Source: Corynebacterium liangguodongii (GTDB lineage: Bacteria; Actinomycetota; Actinomycetes; Mycobacteriales; Mycobacteriaceae). From it: 64,000 nt of DNA. Positions 44,398-54,740 of this stretch are shown here, in pieces. A model generated the notes under the pieces. The model made no database searches. It worked only from the letters and a program-made list of their open reading frames with translations, and was not told where the DNA came from. The position numbers and the translations under genes were made by a program. The stretch lies in the NCBI RefSeq assembly GCF_003070865.1, contig NZ_CP026948.1:2293925-2357924 (forward strand). The letters run 5' to 3'. Each line of letters opens with the position of its first letter. Position 1 is the first letter of the stretch.

Positions 44398-44736
44398 CTA
44401 GAACACGGCGTTAACCATCAGCATGTAAGCCCCAGTGCCGGCGAAGATGGACAGGGCGGGGGAGCGTCGCCACGCGTGCACGGCGAGGGTGATCGCCGCC
44501 GCAACGAGCGACGCGAGCGGCCCGCCCGGGGAGCCGGCCGCGGTGACGACGGTGTAGACGACAAGGACAACCATCACCCCGACCGGCATGAGGCGGCCAA
44601 GAAAACCCACGAGGGGACTGCCGTCTAACGCCCGCACGAAGGAAAACGGCAGGGCCCGAAGCACCACTGTGACCACTCCCACCGGGATGAGGACGGCGGC
44701 GACCATCGACAGGGTCACCCCGTCTGGCAGTCCCAT
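44398..44736 (-). CDS. azlD: Branched-chain amino acid exporter subunit AzlD
   Basis: A 112-residue protein with four helices, the small partner of AzlC in branched-chain amino acid (and azaleucine) export. Segments LIPVGVVTVVLRALPF and LGRLMPVGVMVVLVVYT are typical. The ATG at 44736 lies 4 bp after azlC. The pair corresponds to BrnFE of C. glutamicum in family terms. Confidence 0.85.
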   Translation of the reverse strand: MGLPDGVTLSMVAAVLIPVGVVTVVLRALPFSFVRALDGSPLVGFLGRLMPVGVMVVLVVYTVVTAAGSPGGPLASLVAAAITLAVHAWRRSPALSIFAGTGAYMLMVNAVF

Positions 44737-44740
44737 GGCG

Positions 44741-45445
44741 CTACACCTCCCAGCGCAGCCGTTCGTCCACGGCCGGGAGGGAGAAGCGCACGATGAGGAC
44801 GACGAAATAGGCCGTGAGCGCGACCATGAGCATCTGCGCCGGCGCGACAAGGCCCGCGAGAGCGCCAATCCCGGCGGCGAGGAGCACCGCCGAGAGGTCG
44901 CGGGAGGCCTGGAAGGACTCGTAGGCGAGCACAACGAACAGCGCGGTCAGCGCGAACTCCATGCCCTTGATCTCAGGGGGGATCGCCCGGCCCGCGAGGG
45001 CGCCGACGATGCCGGGGAGGACCCAGAGGAGCTGGCAGAAAACCTCGATCGTGAGCACTCGGACACCGCTGCGGGGCTGGGTCGCCGAGGCGATGGCGTA
45101 GCATTCGTCGGTAAGCGCGTACGTCGAATAGGCGCGGCCCGCGCGCGAGCGGATGAGGCCGCGCGGGAACGTCAGTCCGTAGAAGATGTGGCGAAAGTTC
45201 ACCATAAACCCCGTCACGGCCGCCGAGAGGGGCCCTACGCCGGCGGTCACCATAGAAAGGGCGAGAAACTCCATGGAGCCGGCGTAGATCACCGTGGAGA
45301 AGATCGGCGTCCACCACCAGGCGAAGCCGGATTGCGTCATGAGCAGGCCAAAGGCGAGACCCAAGGGGACGACGCCGAGCCCAACGAGGGCCGAGTCGCG
45401 CACGCCGCCGCGGATTTCCGCCCATGTTTCACGTGAAACGCCCAC
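44741..45445 (-). CDS. azlC: Branched-chain amino acid exporter subunit AzlC
   Basis: A 234-residue AzlC-family permease with GVVPLGLAFGLLMTQSGFA, IYAGSMEFLALSMV and VNFRHIFYGLTFPRG near the N-terminus. GTG at 45445 (VGVSRETWAEI) starts 2 bp after the yqgE stop and gives the usual length. The parS site at 45425-45440 forms codons 3-7. An upstream in-frame extension antisense to yqgE's end is rejected. Confidence 0.85.
   Translation of the reverse strand: MGVSRETWAEIRGGVRDSALVGLGVVPLGLAFGLLMTQSGFAWWWTPIFSTVIYAGSMEFLALSMVTAGVGPLSAAVTGFMVNFRHIFYGLTFPRGLIRSRAGRAYSTYALTDECYAIASATQPRSGVRVLTIEVFCQLLWVLPGIVGALAGRAIPPEIKGMEFALTALFVVLAYESFQASRDLSAVLLAAGIGALAGLVAPAQMLMVALTAYFVVLIVRFSLPAVDERLRWEV
45425..45440. 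other. parS site in the azlC start region
   Basis: TGTTTCACGTGAAACG has the full 14-bp core and one outer mismatch. It is coded as VSRET in azlC, on the minus strand. It lies 1.4 kb from the previous site and is the parS nearest the origin in this window, about 18.6 kb from the right edge. Confidence 0.92.
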
Positions 45446-45447
45446 GT

Positions 45448-46056
45448 TTAGTTGTCCTCGAGGTCGGCGGGGAAGGTGGCGTAGAGCGGCAGCGGCATCG
45501 CTTGACGACGCATCACATCGCCCCACAGGTCCGCCGCCGCGGGCGCGATAACGTCAGAGGGCAGCGCGGGAACGACGAACCAGTCGCCGCGCTCGATTTC
45601 GTCGTCAAGCTGGCCCGGCTCCCACTGCGCGTAGCCGCCAAACAGGCGCATGCCGGTAAGCAGCGGGGCCACCTCGGCCGGCTCCGCGCGCAGGTCCACC
45701 TGGACGAGCCGGTTGGCCAGGCGGGTGAGCACCGCGTGGTCTTCGATGGCCACGCCCGGGCGGGTGACCCCGAGCCCGACCGCGGAGCGCGGGCTTACCG
45801 GCCCACCGATGTAGAGCGCCTGCGGCTCGGCCACGCACTCAAGCCACTGCGGCAGGGCGTTGTGCACCGCGACGTCGCTACGCCGGTTGAGCACCACCCC
45901 CAGGCTCGACCGGACGCTGTGCTCGAGCAGGAGCACCACCGTGCGGACAAACTTCCGGGAATCCATCCCCGGCGCCGAGACAAGCAGCATGCCCGCCGCC
46001 GGCTCCTCGCGCTCGAGCCCGTTGAACAGGCGATCCGCGTAGAAGAAATCAGCCAT
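45448..46056 (-). CDS. YqgE/AlgH family protein
   Basis: A 202-residue protein of the UPF0301 family, with PAAGMLLVSAPGMDSRKFVRTVVLLLEHS (shown split), GVVLNRRS, ALYIGGPVS and LFGGYAQW. Its biochemical function is unknown. The ATG overlaps the end of the cca gene by 8 bp, so the two are coupled. Confidence 0.9.
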   Translation of the reverse strand: MADFFYADRLFNGLEREEPAAGMLLVSAPGMDSRKFVRTVVLLLEHSVRSSLGVVLNRRSDVAVHNALPQWLECVAEPQALYIGGPVSPRSAVGLGVTRPGVAIEDHAVLTRLANRLVQVDLRAEPAEVAPLLTGMRLFGGYAQWEPGQLDDEIERGDWFVVPALPSDVIAPAAADLWGDVMRRQAMPLPLYATFPADLEDN

Positions 46057-47542
46057 TGTCTTCCTCCCACCACTTCTTCAGCTCCGCGACTGCCTCCTCG
46101 CGCGGCAGCTCGCCGCGCTCTAAGCGCAGCTCCTTCATGAAGTTCCAGGCCCTGCCCACATCCGGGCCGGGGGACAGGCCGAGAATCGACATGATCTCGT
46201 TGCCGTCCAGGTCAGGGCGCACGCGCGCCAGGTCCTCCTTGGCGGCGAGCTCCGCGATGCGCTCCTCCAAGTGGTCGTAGGTGCGCTGAAGGCGCTGCGC
46301 CTTCCTCGCGTTGCGCGTCGTACAGTCCGCGCGCACGAGCTTGTGCAGCCTGGGCAGCAGCTCGCCTGCGTCCGTAACGTAGCGGCGCACCGCGGAATCG
46401 GTCCACTGGCCCTCGCCGAAGCCGTGGAAGCGCATGTGGAGGTAGACGAGCTGGCCGACGTCCTCGATCACGTGCTTCGGGTACTTCAGCGCGCGCAGCC
46501 GCTTGCGGGTCATCTTCGCGCCGACGACCTCGTGGTGGTGGAAGGTAACCCCGCCGCCCTCCTTCGGCGCACGCGTCGCGGGCTTGCCAATGTCGTGCAT
46601 GAGCGCCGCCCAGCGCAGCTCGAGGTCGGGGCCGTCCTCCTCAAGCTCCGTCGCCTGGCGCAACACGGTGAGCGAATGCCGGTAGACGTCCTTGTGCTGC
46701 ATGTGCTCGTCCGTCTCCAGACGCAGCGCCGGCAGCTCGGGGAGGATGTGCTCGGCAATGCCCGTGTCCACGAGCAGGTCGAGGCCCTCCCACGGGCGCT
46801 GCCCGAGCATGAGCTTGTCCAGCTCGGCCTGCACGCGCTCAACCGTGATGCGGTTAATCTCCGGTGCCATCTCGCGCATCGCCTCGAACACCCGGTCGGA
46901 GACCGCGAAGCCGAGCTGGGAGACGAAGCGGGCCGCGCGCAGCATCCGCAGCGGGTCATCCCGGAAGGACACCTCCGGCGCCTGCGGGGTGTCGAGCCTG
47001 CGCCGGAGCACGTCGTTAAGGCCGCCGACGGGGTCGTGGAAGGAGGGGGCCAACGCGTCGTCGACAAGCGAGAGCTCGATGGCCATCGCATTGCACGCGA
47101 AATCGCGCCGCACCAAATCGCCCTCGATGTTCTCGCCGAACGTGACCTCGGGGTTGCGGGTCACCCCGTCGTAGAGGTCCGCCCTAAACGTGGTCACCTC
47201 GACCATTTGGCCGTGCTTGACGGTGGAGACCGTTCCGAATTCGATTCCCGTATCCCACGTCTTCTCGCCCCACTGGCCCAAGATCTCCGCGATCACACCC
47301 GGGCGCGCCGAGGTGGTGAAGTCGAGGTCGCTGCCCAACCTGCCAAGCATGGCGTCGCGCACGGGCCCGCCCACGAGGTAGAGCGACTCGCCGCGCGCCG
47401 CAAACTGCCTGGCCAGGGGCTCGAGGAACCCCCGCAGCTTCTCGACGCCCGCCTGCGCCCGCGCCAGCAGCGCTGGGGCCGCAAGCGGATCGTCGGGGTC
47501 TGGCAGGCGGGAAGGCTCGGGAGAATTGGCTGGCGTGGTCAC
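46049..47542 (-). CDS. cca: CCA-adding tRNA nucleotidyltransferase
   Basis: Adds or repairs the 3' CCA of tRNAs. The 497-residue class II enzyme has the nucleotidyltransferase motif [20 protein letters not shown] (catalytic DxD), [25 protein letters not shown], and a C-terminal HD-type domain ([12 protein letters not shown]). GTG at 47542 ([12 protein letters not shown]) is preferred because TATCCT lies 8 nt upstream; a further in-frame ATG lies 27 bp upstream. Divergent from the Nudix gene. Confidence 0.93.
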   Translation of the reverse strand: MTTPANSPEPSRLPDPDDPLAAPALLARAQAGVEKLRGFLEPLARQFAARGESLYLVGGPVRDAMLGRLGSDLDFTTSARPGVIAEILGQWGEKTWDTGIEFGTVSTVKHGQMVEVTTFRADLYDGVTRNPEVTFGENIEGDLVRRDFACNAMAIELSLVDDALAPSFHDPVGGLNDVLRRRLDTPQAPEVSFRDDPLRMLRAARFVSQLGFAVSDRVFEAMREMAPEINRITVERVQAELDKLMLGQRPWEGLDLLVDTGIAEHILPELPALRLETDEHMQHKDVYRHSLTVLRQATELEEDGPDLELRWAALMHDIGKPATRAPKEGGGVTFHHHEVVGAKMTRKRLRALKYPKHVIEDVGQLVYLHMRFHGFGEGQWTDSAVRRYVTDAGELLPRLHKLVRADCTTRNARKAQRLQRTYDHLEERIAELAAKEDLARVRPDLDGNEIMSILGLSPGPDVGRAWNFMKELRLERGELPREEAVAELKKWWEEDNG

Positions 47543-47617
47543 GCCCACGAGGATACCCGGCGCGCACACGCACCTATAAATACCGAAAAATCGCCGCAGG
47601 CGGATACGATGAAGCGG

Positions 47618-48496
47618 ATGACTGACAACTCCCGCCCCGAGCCCGGCGATTCGGGGAAGACCACCCCGCCCGCGCGCAAGAGGCGCCGGCGCGGGTCTCG
47701 GCCTGCCTCACAACCCGGGGCGACGGCGGGCAACGGCGGAGATACCGAGCAGCAGGGCCGCAGCGGACGGCGCCGCCGCGGCCGCGGGAAGGGCGGCGGC
47801 TCCGCGAAGGCCAACCAGCACTCCAACGCCAAGGCGGGGGAGAAGGGCAAGGGCACGCAGGCGGGGGAGAAAGGCCCGAAAAAACAGGGCGGGAAGCGGA
47901 GCCGCGGGGCCTCCGGCCGGGGGCGCAGCGGACGGCCCAACACGAGCCGCTACCGCAAGGGCTCGCGCGGCCACAACACCCCCGACACCTCGATTGAGAC
48001 CCGCGACGAGACCTCCGCGGGAGGCCTCGTCGTCTCCGGCATGGCAGAGGCCGTCGGCCCCGGGGGAAAGGTCGATCTCTCGCGCATCTACGTCGCGCTC
48101 ATCGGGCGCCTCGACCGGCGCGGAAGGCTCCTGTGGTCCATGCCCAAGGGCCACGTGGAGGCCGGCGAGCACCAGTGGGCGACCGCCGAGCGCGAGGTGT
48201 GGGAGGAAACCGGGATCCATGGCAAGGCCTTCGAAGAGCTCGGGGTGATCGACTACTGGTTCGTCTCCGAGGGCGTGCGCATCCACAAAACGGTCCACCA
48301 CAACCTGCTGCGCTACGTCGACGGGGTGCTCAACGACGAAGACCCCGAGGTCACAGAGGTGACGTGGGTGCCCATGAACGAGCTCATCGAGCACCTCGCC
48401 TACGCCGACGAACGCAAGCTCGCGCGCATCGCCGTGAACCGGATGCCGGATCTGGCCAGAAAGGAAGCAGACGCCGGAAGGGCGACCCCGCGATGA
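47618..48496 (+). CDS. Nudix hydrolase with long basic N-terminal tail
   Basis: A 292-residue protein. Residues about 1-115 are highly basic and low-complexity ([35 protein letters not shown]). Residues about 125-275 form a Nudix domain with [22 protein letters not shown] (Nudix box, shown split in two: [14 protein letters not shown] and REVWEETG). The tail suggests binding to RNA or another polyanion. ATG at 47618 follows TACGAT by 7 nt (leaderless); ATG at 47609 is in frame too. The next gene's start overlaps its stop by 4 bp. Confidence 0.85.
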   Translation: MTDNSRPEPGDSGKTTPPARKRRRRGSRPASQPGATAGNGGDTEQQGRSGRRRRGRGKGGGSAKANQHSNAKAGEKGKGTQAGEKGPKKQGGKRSRGASGRGRSGRPNTSRYRKGSRGHNTPDTSIETRDETSAGGLVVSGMAEAVGPGGKVDLSRIYVALIGRLDRRGRLLWSMPKGHVEAGEHQWATAEREVWEETGIHGKAFEELGVIDYWFVSEGVRIHKTVHHNLLRYVDGVLNDEDPEVTEVTWVPMNELIEHLAYADERKLARIAVNRMPDLARKEADAGRATPR

Positions 48497-51057
48497 GCCG
48501 GGCCCTCACGCGCAGCGCCGCCGCGGCGCTCTGCCTCTCGCTGAGCCTCGCCCCCTCCGCGCCGCGGGCAGCCGGCCTGGCCATCCCCGTGGCCCCTGCC
48601 GACCCGAGCGTCGCCGACCAATGGGCCAACCCGGCCGTGCGCGCGGGCGAAGGGACCCTTGCGCGCGTGAGCCTCGTCTCCGCCCCGGCCATCGTCGGTG
48701 CGCACGACCCGATCAAGGCCACGGTGCTCATCACCAACACCTCCCGCGAGCGCCTCGAAGGGCTCAGCCTCACCCCGCGGCGGGGCCCGGCCACCGGATC
48801 GGTGGGGGACCAGCGCGCCGCAACCGTGGCCAACCCGTCCGACTACTCGGTCGTGGGCAGCACCGTGGACGTGGATACGCCGCTCGCGCCGGGGGAGAGC
48901 ACGCAGCTTGAGCTCAGCATCACCGAAGACGCGCTGCCGCTGCCCGGCATCGGCACCTACCCGCTGATGTTCGTGCTCTCCGGGCCGGGGGGAGACCCGC
49001 TGGATACCGAACGCTTCCATGTCACGGTGCGCGGCACCCCCCAAGAGGCCGTTCCCGCCGGCATGACCACGCTTTTTCCCGTCTCCGCCCCCGTCGATAT
49101 CGTCCCCGGTGAAACCGGGGCAGCGCCCGGGGAGCCTCCCTTAATCCTCGCCAGCGAATCCTTGGCCGACCAGCTCGCGCCGGGCGGGAGGCTGAGCTCG
49201 CTTATCGACGTCTACTCCACCGCCTCCACCGACCCCGCCGTGGCAGACTCAACCTGCCTTGCCCTCGACCCGGCGCTCATCCACACCGTCGACCGCATGG
49301 CGGAGGGCTACACCGTGAGCCAGGCGCGCCCCAGCCTCGCGGACCCGCCGAAGCGCCTGCGGGACTCCTGGGGCGAGGCGCTCGGCTCGCCCACCGATCC
49401 CGCCGCGGGCAGCCCGGGGCGCGGTTCCGAGGACGCGCACGCATGGCTGGGGCGGCTCACCGCGATCGCCGCGACGCGCTGCGTCATCGCGCTGCCGTGG
49501 GCAAACGCCGACCTCAACGCCGTGGCGCGCACGGGAGATACCTGGCTCATGCGCGAGGCCGTCGAGCGCGGGCCCGCCGTGCTGGCGCAGGTGCTGGGCG
49601 CCAGCGGCGTGAAAAACACCGTCGTGCCCGGCGCGGGCTACGCCCTGCCGGGGGTGCCGCAGGCCCTGGGATGGGCCGACCACAGCCGCTCGCGCATCGA
49701 AACGGAGGGGATGCACGGCGCGTGGGAGCGCGCGCAGGCCGCGGCCGACGCGGAGTCGCGGGAAGACTCCGGGCCCGCCGAGGCGGGATCCGCCCCGGCC
49801 CTCGACCGCAGCGACGTGCCGTCCATCGCCGCGGCCGCGGCCCCCGAACCGGGGGAGCCGGTGCGAGTCCTGCTCGCCGCGAACGGCGTGCGCGTATCCG
49901 AGCCTGGCCGGTTTTCCTGGCTCGCCCCGGGGGTGATGGCGGTGACGTACCAGGACTCGCTCTCCGCCGTGCTCGCCACCGTCGGCGAGCACCCGGAGAC
50001 GGCTGGGTACTCCAACGATTACTACCGCTTCGACTACACCCTCGACTCCCCGAAGGCGCGCTCCGTCAACGCCGCCAGCGCCGTCCACCTTGCCGCCCAG
50101 GAGGCGTGGACCTACCGCGACCCGGGCGAGGCGGACCCCGCCGCCGATTCCCAGCCTGAGGCCGGCCACGACCCGGACCCGGTGCTGATCAACCCGCCAG
50201 CGACCTGGGACGCGGACAGCGCCGCCGACGTCATGGACGCGGTGGCGAGCACCCTGCACACTCAGGCCGCGCGCCCGATGCCGCTCGAGGACTACCTCGC
50301 CGCCCCGCCGGGGCGCCCGATTGGCGCGGGGGAGGTGCTCGGCTCGCCGTTTGCGGACCCGAGCGCCTACACCGACACCGAGATACTCGCCTCGAGCCAG
50401 CAGGCGCGCTTCATCAACGAGCTCTCGAGCCTGCTCGTGCAAGACCCCGCCATCGCCCTAACCCGCTACGGGTTCACACTGCCTCTGCGCCGGGACATCC
50501 TCTCCGCGCTGTCGGCCAGCGGCAGGCGGGCCCTGACGTTCTACGGCCAGGCGGAATCCGCCACGCGCTCGCGGCTCGGCGGCAGCAGGGACGCCCTCAA
50601 CGCGCTGCGCTCGGCGGTCGCCCTCATACCGCCGGGAAACGTCTACACCCGCACCTCGCCAACCTCGCCGCTGCTCATCGTCGCGCGCAACGGTCTGCCG
50701 CTGCCCGTGGACGCCACGGTGCGCTACATCGGCCCGGAGGAAGCGCGCCTCAACGTGCCCGCCACCCTACGGCTGCCGGCCCACGGCTCGATCACCATGA
50801 CGATGACCGCCGACCTGCCCGAACAGCCCGGCGGGACCGACCTGAAGCTGTTTTTGGCCACCCCGCGCGGAGACCAGATCTCCGAGCCGGTCGACATCGC
50901 GGTGCGCACCGCCGGGGTGGCCCTGCGCGGGTGGTTCGTCGTCACGGCCCTCGCGGCCGCCTTGGCCATGCTGCTGCTGTTCAATGTGGGCAAGAGGCGC
51001 CGCTTAAGGCGCCAGGGCGCCTCGCACCCCCCGCCCAGCCGGGGCCACACGCCGTAG
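48493..51057 (+). CDS. Secreted/membrane protein of the DUF6049 type
   Basis: An 854-residue exported protein. The signal peptide is residues 1-27 ([14 protein letters not shown]). The large extracellular region contains beta-rich segments ([37 protein letters not shown]-like acid patches). A C-terminal helix (about 815-837) and a basic tail (KRRRLRRQG) follow. In corynebacteria and mycobacteria this gene regularly precedes murJ; its function in the envelope is unknown. Coupled to the Nudix gene by a 4-bp overlap; murJ follows 50 bp later. Confidence 0.8.
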   Translation: MSRALTRSAAAALCLSLSLAPSAPRAAGLAIPVAPADPSVADQWANPAVRAGEGTLARVSLVSAPAIVGAHDPIKATVLITNTSRERLEGLSLTPRRGPATGSVGDQRAATVANPSDYSVVGSTVDVDTPLAPGESTQLELSITEDALPLPGIGTYPLMFVLSGPGGDPLDTERFHVTVRGTPQEAVPAGMTTLFPVSAPVDIVPGETGAAPGEPPLILASESLADQLAPGGRLSSLIDVYSTASTDPAVADSTCLALDPALIHTVDRMAEGYTVSQARPSLADPPKRLRDSWGEALGSPTDPAAGSPGRGSEDAHAWLGRLTAIAATRCVIALPWANADLNAVARTGDTWLMREAVERGPAVLAQVLGASGVKNTVVPGAGYALPGVPQALGWADHSRSRIETEGMHGAWERAQAAADAESREDSGPAEAGSAPALDRSDVPSIAAAAAPEPGEPVRVLLAANGVRVSEPGRFSWLAPGVMAVTYQDSLSAVLATVGEHPETAGYSNDYYRFDYTLDSPKARSVNAASAVHLAAQEAWTYRDPGEADPAADSQPEAGHDPDPVLINPPATWDADSAADVMDAVASTLHTQAARPMPLEDYLAAPPGRPIGAGEVLGSPFADPSAYTDTEILASSQQARFINELSSLLVQDPAIALTRYGFTLPLRRDILSALSASGRRALTFYGQAESATRSRLGGSRDALNALRSAVALIPPGNVYTRTSPTSPLLIVARNGLPLPVDATVRYIGPEEARLNVPATLRLPAHGSITMTMTADLPEQPGGTDLKLFLATPRGDQISEPVDIAVRTAGVALRGWFVVTALAAALAMLLLFNVGKRRRLRRQGASHPPPSRGHTP

Positions 51058-51107
51058 CAAGAAACTTCAGCCGACAGAACCCCACCTGAATGAGGAGATG
51101 ACGTCTC

Positions 51108-54100
51108 GTGACCCAGCAGGAACCGGACCGGCAGCACGCGGGGCTGCGGCGCCGCATTGTCCCCCCGGCGCCCCCGGCGCCGGTGCCGGCCCCCCGCGCC
51201 GCGCCCAAGCCCTCGGAGGCAGAGCCGGTGGAAGACCGCTCCGCGCTGACGATCAGCCCCTCGGGCGAGGCCTTAGCCTCCGCTGCCGGGGACGAGGCAG
51301 CCGTCGCCGCCGCCTCCGTCGCAGCTGCCACAACCACAGCCACAGCCACAGCCACAGCGGGACTTAACGACGGCGACGGGGAGGACCAAGGCTCCGATTC
51401 GGCCACCGACATGGTGCGCTCGACCGGGTCGATGGCCCTAGCCACCCTGCTCTCGCGCATCACCGGGTTCGTCCGCACCGTGCTCATCGGCGCCGCGCTC
51501 GGCGCCCCGGTGGCATCTGCCTTCAACACTGCCAACACGCTGCCGAACCTCATCACGGAGATCGTGCTCGGCTCCGTGCTCACCGCGCTCGTCGTCCCCA
51601 TGCTGGTGCGCGCCGAGAAGGAGGACCCCGACCGCGGGGCGGCCTTCATCAGGCGGCTGTTCACGCTGACGTTTTCCCTCATGGTCGTCGTCACCGTCAT
51701 CGCCGTGGCGGCCGCGCCCTGGCTCACGCGGACCATGCTCGACGCGGACGGGCGCGTCAACGTCATCCAGTCCACCTCGTTCGCCTACCTCCTGCTGCCG
51801 CAGATCTTCTTCTACGGGATGTTCGCGCTGTTCATGGCGATCCTCAACACCAAGGAGCACTTCCGGCCCGGCGCGTGGGCGCCCGTGGCCAACAACGTCG
51901 TCTCCATCGCGGTGCTCGCCTGCTACATCGCATTGCCGGGGGAGCTGAATCCGGCCACGCCGGCGTCGATAAGCAACCCGCACGTCGCGCTGCTCGGCCT
52001 GGGCACGACGCTCGGCGTCGTCGTGCAGTGCGTCATCATGCTGCCGGCGCTGCGCAGACTCGGCATCGACCTGCGCCCGCTGTGGGGCATCGACGAGCGG
52101 CTGAAGTCCTTCGGCGGCATGGCGCTGGCGATCATCGCCTACGTGGCCATTAGCCAGTTCGGCTACGTCATCACCACCCGCATCGCCTCCGCCGCCGACA
52201 GCGCGGCGCCGATCATCTACCAGCAGCACTGGATGCTGCTCCAGGTGCCCTACGGGGTAATCGGCGTGACGCTGCTAACCGCGGTCATGCCGCGGCTCTC
52301 CCGCAACGCCGCCGACGGCGACGACCGCGCGGTCGTGCGCGACCTCACCCTGGCCACGAAGCTCACCTTCATCGCGCTGATCCCCGTCATCGTGTTCATG
52401 ACCGCGCTGGGCCCCGACATCGGACACGCCCTGTTCGCCTACGGCAACTTCGACCAGGGCAGCGCGCGCACCCTCGGCATGGCGATCAGCTTCTCCGCGT
52501 TCACCCTCATTCCCTACGCCCTCGTGATGCTGCACCTGCGCGTGTTCTACGCCCGCGAGGAGGCGTGGACCCCGACGTTTATCATCGCCGGCATCACCAC
52601 CACCAAGGTCGTTCTCTCCCTCCTCGCCCCGCTCGTCGCGGTGAGCACCTCCAGCGTCGTCATCATGCTCGCCGGCGCCAACGGGTTCGGGTTTATCGCC
52701 GGCGCCATCATCGGCGCGCTGCTCCTGCGGCGCAAGCTCGGCTCCCTCGAGATGGCCTCCGTGTTGCGCACCTGTGCCTGGGCGCTGGGCTCCTCCCTCG
52801 TCGGCATCGCGGTGGTCTTTGGGCTGCGGTGGGCCCTCGGCGCGGCCTTTGGCGCGGGAGTACCGGGCCTCTTCGCCGCCCTCGGCGCCGGGTTTGCCTC
52901 CGTCGGCTTCCTCGTCGAAGTCGCGGTTGAAGGCCTGCTCTTCCTCGCCGTCACCGGCCTGGTCTTGTCCCGCTCCGGCCTGCCGGAGGTGCACAGCCTC
53001 GGCCGCGCCCTAGCCCGCGTGCCGGGCCTGGGCCGCATTATCCGTCCCGACGACGACGTTGCCGAGCAGCTCGGCGTCGGCGAGGTCGATCCCCGCGACG
53101 TCTCCGCCCAGTTCCTCGCCGCCGACTCCTTCAACGCCTCTCCGGTGCCGCCGCCGATGTCCGCCGGTGTCGTGCGCGGGCCCCGCCTCGTGCCGGGCGC
53201 GGCGGTCTCCGACGGCCGCTTCCGCCTCCTGCGCGACCACGGCTCGACGAAGTCCGCCCGGTTCTGGCAGGCCCGCGAGCTAGCCACCGGCAAAACCGTC
53301 GCGCTGACCTTTGTCGATACCTCCGGTTCCGCCCCCATGGCCCCGGCGAGCCCGCGCGAGGCCGCCATCAACGCTGCCGGGGTGGCGCGGCGCACCAGCC
53401 GGCTCGCCGAGCTTACGCACCCGGCCGTGGCGGACAACATCCAGATCCTGTCCTACCGCGCCGGGGCGCTCGTCGTCGCCGACTGGATCCCGGGCTCGAG
53501 CGTGAAGGCCGTCGCCGAATCGGGCCAGACGCTGCACACCCAGGCCGTCGCGCACGCGCTCGCCCCGCTTGCCGACGCCCTCGGCGCCGCCCACGAGGCG
53601 GGCGTATCGCTCGGGCTGGACAACCGCAACCGGCTACGCGTCTCCTCCGACGGCATCGTTCGCCTCGCCTTCCCGGCCGTTTTGCCCGAGGCCACCGCGG
53701 AGAAGGACGCTAGCGCCCTGGCCTCCGCGCTCGAGCTGCTCAGCAGCAACGTCAGCTCCGCCGGCCTCGAGGACGTCACGTCGAGCGCGCGCTCGCTTGC
53801 CGACGCCGCCGCCGCCACCCCGGACGATTTCCGCTCCATCGCCTCCACCCTGGAGCGCCTCAGCGGCGCGGAGGCAGAAGCGGATGCCGCCGACGAGGAG
53901 GCCGCGGCGCCGCGTGCGGCGGCCGTGGCCGCGGGCGATCAGGTTGTGGCACCCGCCCCGGAGCCGCAGGTCGACCCCGAGGCGCTCAGCGGTGGGTTCG
54001 GGCGCCGCAACTACCGCCCGCTCGGGCTCTTCGCCATCCTCCTCGCCGCGACCAGCGCCGTCGTGCTCATCGCGGCGCTCACGACTTACCTCGTCGATTC

Positions 54101-54605
54101 GCTCGGCGGGCAATCGCCGCGCGACCCGCTCGCCGAGCAGCCCGCGGCGACGCCCACCGAGCACGACCAGCCGGGGTCAAGCGGTGGGCCCGACATCATC
54201 ATCGGCGATATCACCGCGGCGCCGCCCGCGGCCCAGGCCGCCTTCGACGGCGACCGCGCCACGACCTGGACCGGGAAGCGCGGCGCGGTGCTCGCCGCAA
54301 CCTCGCCCGCCGGCTCCGCCTTCGACCTCAACCAGATCGTGGTCACCGGCGCGACAGCGGGTAGCGCCTACGAGATCCATGGCATCCCCGCGGAGCTCGG
54401 CATCGCCAGCCCGGGCGCGGCGGCACAGCTCGACCCGGCGGGCCTGCCGGCCCTCGCCGCAGGGACGTTCGACCGCGGCCAGAACTCCATCGAGGTGGGC
54501 TACGAGGGGTTGCTGCAAGGGGTCGTCGTCACGCTGCCAGGCTCTTCCGCAGAAGGCGACGTCGGGATCAGGGATATCGCGCTCGTGGGCACCGCTGCCC
54601 GCTAG
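51108..54605 (+). CDS. murJ: MurJ lipid II flippase fused to kinase-like and C-terminal extracellular domains
   Basis: MurJ moves lipid II across the membrane for peptidoglycan synthesis. The 1165-residue protein has a Pro/Ala-rich cytosolic tail with an Ala-Thr dipeptide run (residues 1-100) and 14-15 helices of the MOP flippase fold (about 105-630; STGSMALATLLSRITGFVRT, FNTANTLPNLITE). A cytosolic kinase-like domain follows (about 690-930; FRLLRDHGSTKSARFWQARELATG, DPEA), lacking visible HRD and DFG motifs. Next come one more helix (about 970-990) and an external galactose-binding/discoidin-like end (about 1020-1165). The GTG at 51108 is the start. Confidence 0.93.
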   Translation: MTQQEPDRQHAGLRRRIVPPAPPAPVPAPRAAPKPSEAEPVEDRSALTISPSGEALASAAGDEAAVAAASVAAATTTATATATAGLNDGDGEDQGSDSATDMVRSTGSMALATLLSRITGFVRTVLIGAALGAPVASAFNTANTLPNLITEIVLGSVLTALVVPMLVRAEKEDPDRGAAFIRRLFTLTFSLMVVVTVIAVAAAPWLTRTMLDADGRVNVIQSTSFAYLLLPQIFFYGMFALFMAILNTKEHFRPGAWAPVANNVVSIAVLACYIALPGELNPATPASISNPHVALLGLGTTLGVVVQCVIMLPALRRLGIDLRPLWGIDERLKSFGGMALAIIAYVAISQFGYVITTRIASAADSAAPIIYQQHWMLLQVPYGVIGVTLLTAVMPRLSRNAADGDDRAVVRDLTLATKLTFIALIPVIVFMTALGPDIGHALFAYGNFDQGSARTLGMAISFSAFTLIPYALVMLHLRVFYAREEAWTPTFIIAGITTTKVVLSLLAPLVAVSTSSVVIMLAGANGFGFIAGAIIGALLLRRKLGSLEMASVLRTCAWALGSSLVGIAVVFGLRWALGAAFGAGVPGLFAALGAGFASVGFLVEVAVEGLLFLAVTGLVLSRSGLPEVHSLGRALARVPGLGRIIRPDDDVAEQLGVGEVDPRDVSAQFLAADSFNASPVPPPMSAGVVRGPRLVPGAAVSDGRFRLLRDHGSTKSARFWQARELATGKTVALTFVDTSGSAPMAPASPREAAINAAGVARRTSRLAELTHPAVADNIQILSYRAGALVVADWIPGSSVKAVAESGQTLHTQAVAHALAPLADALGAAHEAGVSLGLDNRNRLRVSSDGIVRLAFPAVLPEATAEKDASALASALELLSSNVSSAGLEDVTSSARSLADAAAATPDDFRSIASTLERLSGAEAEADAADEEAAAPRAAAVAAGDQVVAPAPEPQVDPEALSGGFGRRNYRPLGLFAILLAATSAVVLIAALTTYLVDSLGGQSPRDPLAEQPAATPTEHDQPGSSGGPDIIIGDITAAPPAAQAAFDGDRATTWTGKRGAVLAATSPAGSAFDLNQIVVTGATAGSAYEIHGIPAELGIASPGAAAQLDPAGLPALAAGTFDRGQNSIEVGYEGLLQGVVVTLPGSSAEGDVGIRDIALVGTAAR

Positions 54606-54740
54606 GCCGTACGGTCCTCGGGCGAGTGTCACTGAAATGTACCTTCGCGCCCAGCGGGGCAATGCCGCCTCGGGCACACTAGGGAGGCACTGGCTCTGCT
54701 GGGTCTATTGGGCACAACAATCGGGGGGAAGTACGTGATC

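Noticed and set aside
46271..47608. In-frame extension of the Nudix gene through the antisense of cca
   Set aside because: The cca reading is intact and conserved. The extension has the composition of a shadow frame, and a plausible leaderless start lies at 47618.
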